Shown: one piece after another, positions 1 through 7,535 of the stretch
Numbering within the stretch: the stretch's first letter is position 1
Layout of the letters: each line of letters starts with the position of its first letter
Source: Nocardioides pinisoli
GTDB lineage: Bacteria > Actinomycetota > Actinomycetes > Propionibacteriales > Nocardioidaceae
Assembly: GCF_024199985.1 (NCBI RefSeq)
Contig: NZ_JANARS010000009.1
Span: forward strand, 109,322 to 173,321
Length of the DNA: 64,000 nucleotides
Direction: 5' to 3'
Notes under the pieces: generated by a model
Told to the model about the DNA's origin: nothing
The model's input: the letters and a program-made list of their open reading frames with translations, nothing else
Database searches by the model: none
Made by a program: the position numbers and the translations under genes

Positions 1-418
1 ACCGCTCGACCTCGTCCTCCTGCTCGGCGGGCACTGCCAGGCCGGCCTCGTCCAGCACGGCCTCGGCACACACGATGCGGGTGCCGGTGCGCAGGGCGAG
101 CGCGATGGAGTCGGACGGACGGGCACCGACCTCGGCGCCGCCGTCGAAGACCAGCTGGGCGAAGAACACCCCGTCCTTCATGTCGATGATGCGCACCTCG
201 TCGAGGTGCTGACCCGTGGCCTCGAGCACGTCGCGCATCAGGTCGTGGGTGAGCGGCCGCGGCGGCGTCACGCCCTGCTGGGCGAAGGCGATGGCCGTGG
301 CCTCGACCGCCCCGATCCAGATCGGGAGGTAGCGCTCCCCCGTGACCTCGCGCAGCAGCACGATCGGCTGGTTGGAGGGCATCTCGACGCGGACACCCAC
401 GACGTCCATTTCGCGCAT
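1..418 (-). CDS. DUF151 bifunctional nuclease family protein (3' end outside window)
   Basis: The frame opens at an ATG at 418 and runs off the left edge after 139 codons, so the C-terminus is missing. The visible N-terminus begins MREMDVVGVRVEMPSNQP, typical of DUF151 proteins, and includes an ARPSDSIALA segment characteristic of the family's conserved core. Members in plants and Bacteroidetes have nuclease activity; in actinobacteria the role is unproved. An internal ATG at 409 is in frame, but the upstream one matches family length better. It lies 53 bp behind the FtsR-type regulator, as Rv1829 follows Rv1828 in Mycobacterium tuberculosis, so it is probably the tail of the gcvH-FHA-MerR cluster. 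Confidence 0.85.
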   Translation of the reverse strand, partial: MREMDVVGVRVEMPSNQPIVLLREVTGERYLPIWIGAVEATAIAFAQQGVTPPRPLTHDLMRDVLEATGQHLDEVRIIDMKDGVFFAQLVFDGGAEVGARPSDSIALALRTGTRIVCAEAVLDEAGLAVPAEQEDEVER

Positions 419-471
419 GCGTCCAGACTACTCACGCGTCCTGATCGCCCCGCGAGGGCGGGGCCGCCGGA

Positions 472-1212
472 TCAGCCGCGGTCCAGACCGACCTTCACCA
501 AGGTCGCGTGCAGGCGGACCGAGAGCGCCGCGATCTCGGACGTGGCGTCCTCGGCGCGCCCGCGGGCGGCAGCGTCGCGGCCACGGGCGAGGGGAGCGAC
601 CACCTGCTGGACCAGGCCGACCTCGCGGTCGGCGGCCGTCTTGAACGCGCGCAGGTGGCGCGGCTCGAACCCGAAGTCGGCCAGCTCGCGCGCGGTCTGT
701 GCCACCACCAGCGCGTCGCTGTCGAAGTGACCGGTGCCGCTGCGAGCGCTCACGAGGCCGTACTGCTCGAGCTCGGTGAGCAGGTCCTCCGAGATGTCGG
801 CCACCTTGATCAGCTCACGGCGCGAGAGGCGCAGGTCGCTGCTGCGGCGGAACGACTCGGGGCTCGGCAGGCCGTCGGCGCTCAGCGCGACCTTGGGCAC
901 GGTCGGCACGACCGACTCGATCGCCGGCGGCTCCAGGCCGCGGTCGATCGCGTCGAGGTGGTCGCCGATCACCTTCAGCGGCAGGTAGTGGTCGCGCTGC
1001 ATGGTCAGGATGTAGCGCAGTCGCGACACGTCGTCCGCTGAGAACTTGCGGTAGCCGGCAGCGGTCCGCTCGGGCTTGACGAGACCCTGGTCCTCGAGGA
1101 AGCGGATCTTGGGGATGGTCACCCCGGGGAAGTCGCCTCGCAGCTGGTCGAGCACCTGACCGATGTTGTAGCGGGCGCCGCGACTCGCACCCGAGGCCGT
1201 CGAGGCACTCAC
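472..1212 (-). CDS. ftsR: MerR-family transcriptional regulator, FtsR type
   Basis: A 246-residue DNA-binding regulator. Residues about 15-85 form a MerR winged helix-turn-helix (YNIGQVLDQL, then IRFLEDQGLVKPERT, with the AAGYRKFSADDVSRL wing). No cysteine cluster for metal sensing is visible in the rest. Length, sequence and position between an FHA gene and a DUF151 gene match Rv1828 of M. tuberculosis and Cg1631/FtsR of Corynebacterium glutamicum; FtsR activates ftsZ in that species. Start is GTG at 1212, three bases after the FHA stop codon, which implies translational coupling. That it controls ftsZ here is inference from orthology. Confidence 0.87.
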   Translation of the reverse strand: MSASTASGASRGARYNIGQVLDQLRGDFPGVTIPKIRFLEDQGLVKPERTAAGYRKFSADDVSRLRYILTMQRDHYLPLKVIGDHLDAIDRGLEPPAIESVVPTVPKVALSADGLPSPESFRRSSDLRLSRRELIKVADISEDLLTELEQYGLVSARSGTGHFDSDALVVAQTARELADFGFEPRHLRAFKTAADREVGLVQQVVAPLARGRDAAARGRAEDATSEIAALSVRLHATLVKVGLDRG

Positions 1213-1215
1213 GGC

Positions 1216-1728
1216 TCAGCTGGCCGGGTGGGAGGAGAAGAACACCAGGCGGTACTTGCCGATCTGGACCTCGTCACCGTCGTTGAGCTCGACGGAGTCG
1301 ATCCGGTCACGGTTGACGTAGGTGCCGTTGAGGCTGCCGACGTCGCTCACGGTGTAGCCCGAGCCCGAGCGGCGGAACTCCGCGTGCCGGCGCGAGACGG
1401 TGACGTCGTCGAGGAAGATCTCGCTGTCCGGGTGGCGGCCGGCGCCCACGACGTCGACGTCGAGGAGGAACCTGCTGCCGGCGCTCGGTCCGCGCTGCAC
1501 GACCAGCAGCGCGTGGCCCTCGGGGAGGGCGTCGACCGCCGCCGCGTCGACCGGGCTGAGCTGGCGGTCGGAGGACTCCCGCTGGTCGGGGACCCCGAAG
1601 GTGATCGTCGCAGTGGACTCGACCGGGCTCGCGCCCGTGTCCTCCCCAGCGAGCAGCTTGGTGCCGCACTGGGCACAGAAGCGCGCATCGTCAGGGTTCT
1701 GCTTGCCACAGGCGGTGCAGAACGGCAT
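1216..1728 (-). CDS. Zinc-ribbon and FHA domain protein, GarA/OdhI-like
   Basis: 170 residues. The N-terminus carries a four-cysteine zinc ribbon (C4, C7, C18, C21). A short linker holds ESTAT at residues 37-41, in the place where GarA and OdhI carry the ETT site phosphorylated by Ser/Thr kinases. An FHA domain fills roughly residues 75-165, with GRHPDSEIFL and the phosphothreonine-binding SRRHAEF and LNGTYVN segments. GarA/OdhI inhibits 2-oxoglutarate dehydrogenase when unphosphorylated; the shared neighbourhood (gcvH upstream, FtsR downstream) supports orthology. The zinc ribbon is absent from mycobacterial GarA. A GAGGAG ribosome-binding site precedes the ATG at 1728. Phosphorylation of T39/T41 is inferred, not shown. 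Confidence 0.88.
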   Translation of the reverse strand: MPFCTACGKQNPDDARFCAQCGTKLLAGEDTGASPVESTATITFGVPDQRESSDRQLSPVDAAAVDALPEGHALLVVQRGPSAGSRFLLDVDVVGAGRHPDSEIFLDDVTVSRRHAEFRRSGSGYTVSDVGSLNGTYVNRDRIDSVELNDGDEVQIGKYRLVFFSSHPAS

Positions 1729-1756
1729 TTGGAAGCTCCTCGACGGATCGACGCTG

Positions 1757-1774
1757 AACCCTCAGGCGAGGGTT
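1757..1774. promoter_or_regulatory. Inverted repeat upstream of the FHA gene
   Basis: AACCCTC and GAGGGTT form a perfect 7-bp inverted repeat around a 4-bp centre, about 29 bp before the FHA start codon. It sits in the 119-bp gap after gcvH, the longest gap in this run, so it could be an operator for FtsR or another regulator, or the loop of an RNA hairpin. No function is proved. Confidence 0.3.
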
Positions 1775-1847
1775 GAGGTTGACGGTTTCCCCGAACCTAC
1801 CAGCCCGGCGGTGCCGCTGCCGGGCGGTCGGACCACACCGGTCGGGC

Positions 1848-2234
1848 TCAGCCGTCCAGCCCGGCCTGGTAGGCGGCGGCGTCCATGAGCCCGTCGACCT
1901 GGGCGGCGTCGGCGACGCCGACCTCGAACAGCCAGCCCGCCTCGTAGGGGTCGCTGTTGACCAGCTCGGGGGTGGAGTCCAGGGCCGGGTTGGTGGCCAC
2001 CACCTCACCCGTCACCGGGGCGTAGATGTCGCTGACCGACTTGGTGGACTCGAGCTCCCCGCAGGTCTCCCCCGCCGTCACCTGGTCGCCGACCTGCGGC
2101 AGGGAGACGTACACGATGTCGCCGAGGGCGTCCTGGGCGAAGTCGGTGATCCCGACACGGACCGAGCCCTCGGTGTCACCGGGGGTGCGGACCCACTCGT
2201 GCTCGCTGGTGTACTTGAGGTTCTCCGGATACAC
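1848..2234 (-). CDS. gcvH: Glycine cleavage system H protein
   Basis: 128-residue lipoyl carrier that shuttles the aminomethyl group between the P, T and L proteins of the glycine cleavage complex. The core [13 protein letters not shown] leads to [14 protein letters not shown], where K65 is the lipoylation site. GTG at 2234 is chosen because AGGAG lies five bases upstream and the protein then starts [14 protein letters not shown], matching the family; the longer open frame adds 29 low-complexity residues. The genes for GcvP and GcvT are not in the window, so this is a stand-alone copy linked to the FHA gene, as in mycobacteria (Rv1826-Rv1827). Confidence 0.95.
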   Translation of the reverse strand: MYPENLKYTSEHEWVRTPGDTEGSVRVGITDFAQDALGDIVYVSLPQVGDQVTAGETCGELESTKSVSDIYAPVTGEVVATNPALDSTPELVNSDPYEAGWLFEVGVADAAQVDGLMDAAAYQAGLDG

Positions 2235-2295
2235 GGGGACTCCTAGGTGCGGTGGTCGTGACGTGGGACGTGCGGCTGCGGGGGTGTCCGGCAGG

Positions 2296-3048
2296 CTACT
2301 GGCCGGTGCCGAACTCCGCATACTCAGGTCGGGACGGCTCCCGGACGCTGGTGATCTGGACGGCTTCGAGCTCCTCCACCTCCACCGAGGCGCCGTCGTA
2401 GGTCTCCAGGGTCTCGATGGGTCCGGTGGAGAAGGACAGCGCCGTGCTGAGCACGTGCGGGTCGCCGATCACCTCGAGGACGTAGGGCGGCTCCAGCAGC
2501 TGGCCGTCGAGCTCGATGCCGCCCACCGCGGAGTCGAACGAGCTGTCCGCCCCGAGCCGGATCGAGTCGTTGAACTCCATCGCCTCGGCGCCGGCCGTCC
2601 GCAGCTCCTGCACCGTGTCGAGGAGCGACCCGACGTTGACGCGGCTCGACGACTCGGTGATGGTCACCCGCACGCCCGGGCCCGTGACGGGCACGAGCCC
2701 CGCGATGATGTTGAGGGTGCGGACCCGCTGCTCGGCCTCGTCGAGCGCCGCGAACCGTGCCTGGTTCTCGTCGGCGAGCTCGTCGCGCCGGGCCTCGAGC
2801 CGGTCGACCTCGCGCCGTGCTCGCTCGGCGGTGCCGGTGAGCCCGTCGAGCACCTCGACCAGCTCTCCCTCGCGGAGACCGGCGTAGGTGTCGTTGGCCG
2901 CGGTGTCACGCACCTGGACGACGAAGGCGAAGCCCAGGACGGCCAGCAGCGCCCCGACCACGACCTGGCGTCGCGACGGTCGTACCACCGCGCGGCGCAG
3001 CCGCTCGCGACCGGGCTCGGGCTGGGGGCGGGTGCGGTGCTCAGGCAT
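2296..3048 (-). CDS. DUF881 membrane-anchored protein (second copy)
   Basis: 250 residues. A basic N-terminus is followed by one membrane helix (about 28-46, [18 protein letters not shown]), a coiled-coil stretch rich in Glu/Arg (about 60-110) and a C-terminal DUF881 domain containing [20 protein letters not shown] and an INDSIRLG-like segment. Topology predicts the domain lies outside the membrane. The family is common in Gram-positive bacteria, and the Bacillus relative lies in a division operon, but no activity is known. It overlaps the small basic protein gene by 8 bp; equivalent to Rv1825. It shares fold and layout with the copy at 3370-4257, and the two probably work together. Confidence 0.85.
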   Translation of the reverse strand: MPEHRTRPQPEPGRERLRRAVVRPSRRQVVVGALLAVLGFAFVVQVRDTAANDTYAGLREGELVEVLDGLTGTAERARREVDRLEARRDELADENQARFAALDEAEQRVRTLNIIAGLVPVTGPGVRVTITESSSRVNVGSLLDTVQELRTAGAEAMEFNDSIRLGADSSFDSAVGGIELDGQLLEPPYVLEVIGDPHVLSTALSFSTGPIETLETYDGASVEVEELEAVQITSVREPSRPEYAEFGTGQ

Positions 3049-3373
3049 GGAAGACGTGCCTACGGATCGCTGCGACGTTGGAGAAGATGCGGATGCCCAG
3101 CACGACGACCACGCCGGTGCTGAGCTGCGAGCCGACGCCCAGCTGGTCGCCGAGGTAGACGATGGCCGCCGCGACCACGACGTTGCTGACGAACGAGACG
3201 ACGAAGACCTTGTCGTCGAAGATGCCGTCGAGGTAGGCGCGGAGCGCGCCGAAGACCGCGTCGAGGGCGGCTACCACGGCGATCGGCAGGTAGTTCTGCA
3301 GGCTGAGCGGGACGTCGGGGGCGAAGGCCAGCCCGGCGATGATGCCCAGGAGCAGGCCGAGTGCGGCGATCAC
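3041..3373 (-). CDS. sbp: Small basic protein (DUF1290), integral membrane
   Basis: 110-residue hydrophobic protein with three to four predicted membrane helices: IAALGLLLGIIAGLAFA, YLPIAVVAALDAVFGALRAYLDGIF and a pair near residues 57-98. The FGALRAYLDG-F-D segment is the hallmark of the DUF1290/Sbp family, which sits beside division genes in many Firmicutes and between two DUF881 genes in mycobacteria (Rv1824). It overlaps both neighbours (4 bp upstream, 8 bp downstream), so all three are almost certainly co-translated. Function is unknown; a membrane scaffold role is a guess from context. Confidence 0.88.
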   Translation of the reverse strand: MIAALGLLLGIIAGLAFAPDVPLSLQNYLPIAVVAALDAVFGALRAYLDGIFDDKVFVVSFVSNVVVAAAIVYLGDQLGVGSQLSTGVVVVLGIRIFSNVAAIRRHVFHA

Positions 3374-4257
3374 GGCGAGCTCCCTTCTCGTTCAGGCCCG
3401 CTGTTGGGGTCGGCATCGAGCTCGATCACATCACGGAGGACGCGTTCGGGCGCAGCCGGCAGGCGGATGTCGTCGACATTCTCCGCGGCGTAGACAAATC
3501 CGTAGTTGTTGACGCGGGCGAACCACTGCTGCCCCTGGTAGGTCTCGACGAGCCGGGCCTGCAGGGTGCGCGGGTCGCCGATCGCCGAGACGACGTAGGG
3601 GGCGTTGACCGGGCGGCCGTTGACGTGGACGGCACGGTTGGTGTTGCGGATGCCGCCCAGTGCGTTGACCCGCTGGTCGTTGATCGCCACGGCCTCCGCG
3701 CCGGCGGCGAAGAGGCCGTCGACCAGCGTGGCGAGGTCCTCGTCGAGCACCTCGCCGTCCACCTCTCCCCCGGGCCGGTCGTCGACGGTGATCCGCACGC
3801 CGGGGCCGTGGACGGCGGAGAAGCCGGAGACGAGCTCGGCGCGGCGGACCCGCGTCTCCATGTCGTCGAGCTCCCCCTGGTTCTTCGTGCTGCTGCTCGC
3901 GAGGGCGGCGTTGGACCTGTTCAGGTCGGCGATCTGACTCTGGAGCGCGCGGACCTGGTCGCTGCGGTTGTCGATCTGCTCGACCAGCGCGGCCCTGCTC
4001 AGCTCCTCGGCCGGGGCCTCCCGGTCGGTCTGCACGGCCACGACGGCCGCCATCAGCCCGAGGACCGCCACCGCCAGCAGGCTGGACCAGTGCGGCCGAG
4101 TCGCCTGGGGACCGTCATCGCCCGCAGCGGCGCGCTTCTGGGCGACGTGGGCGTAGTCCTCGTCCATCGACCGCGTGGTGATGAGGGTCAGCAGCGGGGT
4201 CGTGACGTGCTCGGGCAACCGGGGCTCCGCCCCCGGACGGGGCTCCGGCTCAGCCAT
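3370..4257 (-). CDS. DUF881 membrane-anchored protein (first copy)
   Basis: 295 residues. A charged cytoplasmic segment of about 50 residues precedes one membrane helix (SLLAVAVLGLMAAVVAVQ), a coiled coil (about 80-135, RSDQVRALQSQIADLNRS) and a DUF881 domain (about 140-285) containing VHGPGVRITVDD and INDQRVNALGGIRN. Equivalent to Rv1823. The longer cytoplasmic tail distinguishes it from the copy at 2296-3048. Its start overlaps the PgsA-like gene by 8 bp, and its end overlaps the small basic protein gene by 4 bp. Likely part of an envelope or division-associated membrane complex; that is inference from conserved order. Confidence 0.85.
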   Translation of the reverse strand: MAEPEPRPGAEPRLPEHVTTPLLTLITTRSMDEDYAHVAQKRAAAGDDGPQATRPHWSSLLAVAVLGLMAAVVAVQTDREAPAEELSRAALVEQIDNRSDQVRALQSQIADLNRSNAALASSSTKNQGELDDMETRVRRAELVSGFSAVHGPGVRITVDDRPGGEVDGEVLDEDLATLVDGLFAAGAEAVAINDQRVNALGGIRNTNRAVHVNGRPVNAPYVVSAIGDPRTLQARLVETYQGQQWFARVNNYGFVYAAENVDDIRLPAAPERVLRDVIELDADPNSGPEREGSSP

Positions 4258-4849
4258 GGTCCGTCGCCGGTGATCTACGACGTGGCGTCTCGCGCAGCAG
4301 GGTGCGCACCTGCCAGGCGTAGAGGACCCCCGCCCACCAGTAGAGGCCGATCCCCCACCACGCGAACGCCCACCCGAAGTTGCGGGCGAGGGTGGCGACG
4401 ATGCCGTCGCCCTCGCCGAGGAGCAGCAGCGGGAAGGCGTAGAGCAGGTTGAAGGTGGCCGCCTTGCCGAGGAAGTGCACCGGCAGGGCGGAGAAGCCCC
4501 GCGTGCGCAGGAGCGGCACGAGGCCCCACAGGAAGAGGTCGCGCAGCGGCAGCGCGATGGCCACCCACCACGGGATGATGTCGCGCAGGTAGAGGCCGAC
4601 CACGACCGCCAGGATGTAGAGCCGGTCGGCCACCGGGTCGAGGATCTCGCCCAGCGTGGAGTACTGGTCGAGCCGTCGCGCCAGCCACCCGTCGAGGAAG
4701 TCGGTGAAGCCGGCGACCATCAGCACCACGAGCGCGATGGCGTCGGCCTCCGGGCCGAGCACCAGCCAGAGGAAGAGGGGCACGCCGGCCAGCCGCACCA
4801 CACTGATGATGTTGGGCACGGTCCAGACGCGAGAGGCTTCCTCGGACAC
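4250..4849 (-). CDS. CDP-alcohol phosphatidyltransferase family protein (PgsA2-like)
   Basis: 199-residue integral membrane enzyme that would join a CDP-diacylglycerol phosphatidyl group to an alcohol. The full catalytic signature is present: D50, D53-G54, A57-R58, G67, D71 and D75 in the pattern D-x2-DG-x2-AR-x8-G-x3-D-x3-D. About six hydrophobic segments follow the family layout. The substrate cannot be read from sequence: glycerol-3-phosphate (PgsA, phosphatidylglycerol route), inositol phosphate and cardiolipin-type reactions all occur in actinobacteria. Its place before DUF881 matches Rv1822 (PgsA2). GTG start at 4849, 20 bp behind the CNNM gene. Confidence 0.88.
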   Translation of the reverse strand: MSEEASRVWTVPNIISVVRLAGVPLFLWLVLGPEADAIALVVLMVAGFTDFLDGWLARRLDQYSTLGEILDPVADRLYILAVVVGLYLRDIIPWWVAIALPLRDLFLWGLVPLLRTRGFSALPVHFLGKAATFNLLYAFPLLLLGEGDGIVATLARNFGWAFAWWGIGLYWWAGVLYAWQVRTLLRETPRRRSPATDHG

Positions 4850-4869
4850 GATCAGACCCTATCCAGCAC

Positions 4870-5934
4870 TCAGTACGCCTCGGCGCCGGACACGTCGTGG
4901 TGCGCGGCGTCGCGGATCTCGCCGACGAGCTCCTCGAGCACGTCCTCGAGCGTCACCAGCCCGATGACGCTGCCGTCACGCTCCACCACCCGCGCCATGT
5001 GGGCGCCCTTGACCTGGAGGCTCTCCAGCGCGTCGTGGAGCAGGTCGTCGGGGTGGACCGACGCGAAGGGCCGGATCCACTTGTCCTCGATGACGCGCGA
5101 GCGCTTGTCGTCGTCTGACTCCAGGGCGTCCTTGATGTGGAGGTAGCCCAGCATCGTGCCGTCGTCGCCGGCGACCGGGAAGCGGCTGAAGCCGGTGGCG
5201 GCGCAGACTGCCTCGACGTCGGCGACGGTCGATCCCGGTGCCACCGTGGCGAGGGAGTCGGGCGTCATGACGATCGACGCCACCGATTTCTCGGTGAAGC
5301 CGAGAGCCCCCGCGAGCCTGTCGTACTCGTCGGCCTCGATCAGGCCCTCGCCGCGCGACTCCTCGACGAGGGCGGCGACCTCCTCGCGGGTGAAGCTCGA
5401 GTGGACCTCGTCCTTGGGCTCGATGCGCAGCAGCCGCAGCACGCCGTTGGCGGCCATGTTCATGCCGGCGATGACGGGTCGCAGCACGGTGACGATCGCC
5501 ATCATCGGGGGGCTGAGGACCAGCGCGGCCCGGTCGGCACCGGCGAGCGCGATGTTCTTCGGCACCATCTCGCCGAGGACGACGTGCAGGTAGACCACGA
5601 TCGACATCGCGACCACGAAGGACACCGGGTGCAGCAGGTCGTCGGGCATCCGGGCGGCGTGGAACACCGGCTCGAGCAGGTGGGCGACAGCGGGCTCGCC
5701 GATGGCACCCAGTCCGAGCGAGCAGACGGTGATGCCGAGCTGGGCGCCGGCCATGACGAGCGAGATGTTCTCCATCGCCCGCAGCGTGGTGCGGGCGGCT
5801 CGGGAACCCTCCTGCGCGCGCGGCTCGATCTGGCTGCGGCGGGCGGCGAGCAGGGCGAACTCCGAGCCGACGAAGAAGGCGTTGAGGGCCAGGAGCACGA
5901 CGGCGAGGCCCACGCCGAAGAGGTCACTGTTCAC
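4870..5934 (-). CDS. CNNM/CorC-type hemolysin-family membrane protein (shorter copy)
   Basis: 354 residues. An N-terminal CNNM (DUF21) domain of about four membrane helices (residues 1-195) contains NAFFVGSEFALLAARRS and the conserved GEMVPKNIALA. A tandem CBS pair follows (about 210-335: IVMTPDSLATV, FSRFPVAGDDGTMLGYLHIKD, VTLEDVLEELVGEIRD). No CorC_HlyC C-terminal domain is present, so it ends soon after the second CBS motif. Relatives move or sense Mg2+ or Co2+ and may be Na+-coupled Mg2+ exporters; the old hemolysin name is misleading. Its start overlaps the longer paralogue by 11 bp, so the two are probably made together and may form a heterodimer. Confidence 0.9.
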   Translation of the reverse strand: MNSDLFGVGLAVVLLALNAFFVGSEFALLAARRSQIEPRAQEGSRAARTTLRAMENISLVMAGAQLGITVCSLGLGAIGEPAVAHLLEPVFHAARMPDDLLHPVSFVVAMSIVVYLHVVLGEMVPKNIALAGADRAALVLSPPMMAIVTVLRPVIAGMNMAANGVLRLLRIEPKDEVHSSFTREEVAALVEESRGEGLIEADEYDRLAGALGFTEKSVASIVMTPDSLATVAPGSTVADVEAVCAATGFSRFPVAGDDGTMLGYLHIKDALESDDDKRSRVIEDKWIRPFASVHPDDLLHDALESLQVKGAHMARVVERDGSVIGLVTLEDVLEELVGEIRDAAHHDVSGAEAY

Positions 5935-7273
5935 GGTCGGCCTCCCCCACCAGCACCAGGTCGAGCCGGTCGATGCGCAGGCCGTCCATCCGCTGCACGG
6001 TCAGGGTGACGAGGCGCTCGCGCACCTCGTGGGGGTCGCTGCGGTCGGGAACCGGCAGCTCGACGCGGTCCCCGGGCTCGGGGATCTTGCCGAGCTCGCG
6101 CATGACGAGCCCGGCCACCGTGTCGTAGTCCTCGTGGTCAGGCAGCTCGATGTCGGTGACGTCCTCGACCTCGTCGGGTCGCAGGAGCCCCGACAGCGTC
6201 CAGCTGCCGTCGCGGCGCTGCCGGATCCGCGCGCCGAGCCGGTCGTGCTCGTCGGAGATGTCGCCGACGATCTCCTCGACGACGTCCTCGAGCGTGACGA
6301 TGCCGGCGTGCCCGCCGTACTCGTCGAGCACGACGGCCATCTGGAAGCCGTCCTGGCGCAGCAGGGCCAGCAGCGGGTCGAGGCGCAGGCTGTCGGGTAC
6401 GACGACGGGGCGGACCATGACGTGCTTGATGCGGGTCGTGGCGCGCTCGTGCACCGGCACGGCCACCGCGTGCTTGACGTGCACGGTGCCGACGACGGTG
6501 TCCTCGGCGTCGAGGACCGGGAAGCGCGAGTGCCCCGTCTGACGGGCCAGGTCGATCACCGCGGAGACGCGGTCACCGTCCTCGACGGTCGTGGTCCGCA
6601 CACGGGGGGTCATGATCTCGCCGGCGGTGCGGGTGCCGAACTCGACCGAGCGCTCGACGAGCTCGGCGGTGTCGGCGTCGAGCGTGCCCTGGTCGGCCGA
6701 CCGCTGGACGAGGGAGGACAGCTCCTGGGAGCTGCGGGCGGAGCGCAGCTCCTCCTGCGGCTCGATCCCGAGACGGCGCACGATCGCATTGGCCGAGCCG
6801 TTGAGCGCCCGGATCGGGCCCCGGGTGAGGGCGGTGAAGCCGCGCATGAAGCCCTGGGTGTTGCGCGCGGTCTGGAGCGGCCGGGCGATGGCGATGTTCT
6901 TCGGGACCATCTCGCCGAAGATCATCGTGACCACCGTGCCGAGCGCCAGGCCGAGCGCGAGGGAGAGCGGGGTCACGGCGCCGTCGGGCACGCCCGCGGA
7001 CGCGAGGGGCCCGCTGATGAGGTCGGAGATCGCCGGCTCGGCGAGGAAGCCGATGGCGAGGTTGGTCACGGTGATGCCGACCTGGGCACCGGACAGCTGC
7101 GTCGACAGCGAGCGCAGCGCCAGCTGCACGCCGCGGGCGCCCTCGTCACCGGCGGCCGCGGCGCGCTCGACGCTGGGCCGGTCCACGGTGACGAAGGAGA
7201 ACTCAGCGGCCACGAAGAGGCCGCAGGCGGCCACGAGGGCCACCGACACGAGCAGGAGCAGGAGGGGGGTCAC
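5924..7273 (-). CDS. CNNM/CorC-type hemolysin-family membrane protein (longer copy)
   Basis: About 449 residues from GTG at 7273 (another in-frame GTG lies at 7282). The open frame continues upstream, but those extra residues are low complexity with no membrane segment, so I exclude them. CNNM domain first (LLLLLVSVALVAACGLFVAAEFS; GEMVPKNIAIARPL), then two CBS domains (IMTPRVRTTTVED, HSRFPVLDAEDTVVGTVHVK; VVLDEYGGHAGIVTLEDVVEE), then a CorC_HlyC domain (about 365-440). It is a likely divalent cation transporter or regulator. It is the first gene of the minus-strand run and faces the sulfatase gene across about 260 bp, which should hold both promoters. Confidence 0.9.
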   Translation of the reverse strand: MTPLLLLLVSVALVAACGLFVAAEFSFVTVDRPSVERAAAAGDEGARGVQLALRSLSTQLSGAQVGITVTNLAIGFLAEPAISDLISGPLASAGVPDGAVTPLSLALGLALGTVVTMIFGEMVPKNIAIARPLQTARNTQGFMRGFTALTRGPIRALNGSANAIVRRLGIEPQEELRSARSSQELSSLVQRSADQGTLDADTAELVERSVEFGTRTAGEIMTPRVRTTTVEDGDRVSAVIDLARQTGHSRFPVLDAEDTVVGTVHVKHAVAVPVHERATTRIKHVMVRPVVVPDSLRLDPLLALLRQDGFQMAVVLDEYGGHAGIVTLEDVVEEIVGDISDEHDRLGARIRQRRDGSWTLSGLLRPDEVEDVTDIELPDHEDYDTVAGLVMRELGKIPEPGDRVELPVPDRSDPHEVRERLVTLTVQRMDGLRIDRLDLVLVGEADREQ

Positions 7274-7535
7274 GACGCGCACCCGAAGGTCAGTGCGGTC
7301 GTGCGGGGACTTTGACTCTCGTCCATGGTGGCTGCTGCGGGTTCCTTCGTCGGTGCGGTCGGGGCAGGCGCCGCGCCCCGTTGTGTCCGGCCGCGACGAG
7401 TCCACAGGGTAGCGGTCGGGTCCATTGTCACCCCAGTCGTCGTGTCGCCTTGGGGAGGAGGGTCCGGGCGCCCTACTCTTGCGCCGACACACGGGTGGAC
7501 GAGCAGGACCCTCAGGGTCTCGGGCGAGGGGCAGC

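Noticed and set aside
2235..2295. Search for a glycine riboswitch before gcvH
   Set aside because: The 61-bp gap is too short and lacks the conserved paired aptamer pattern.
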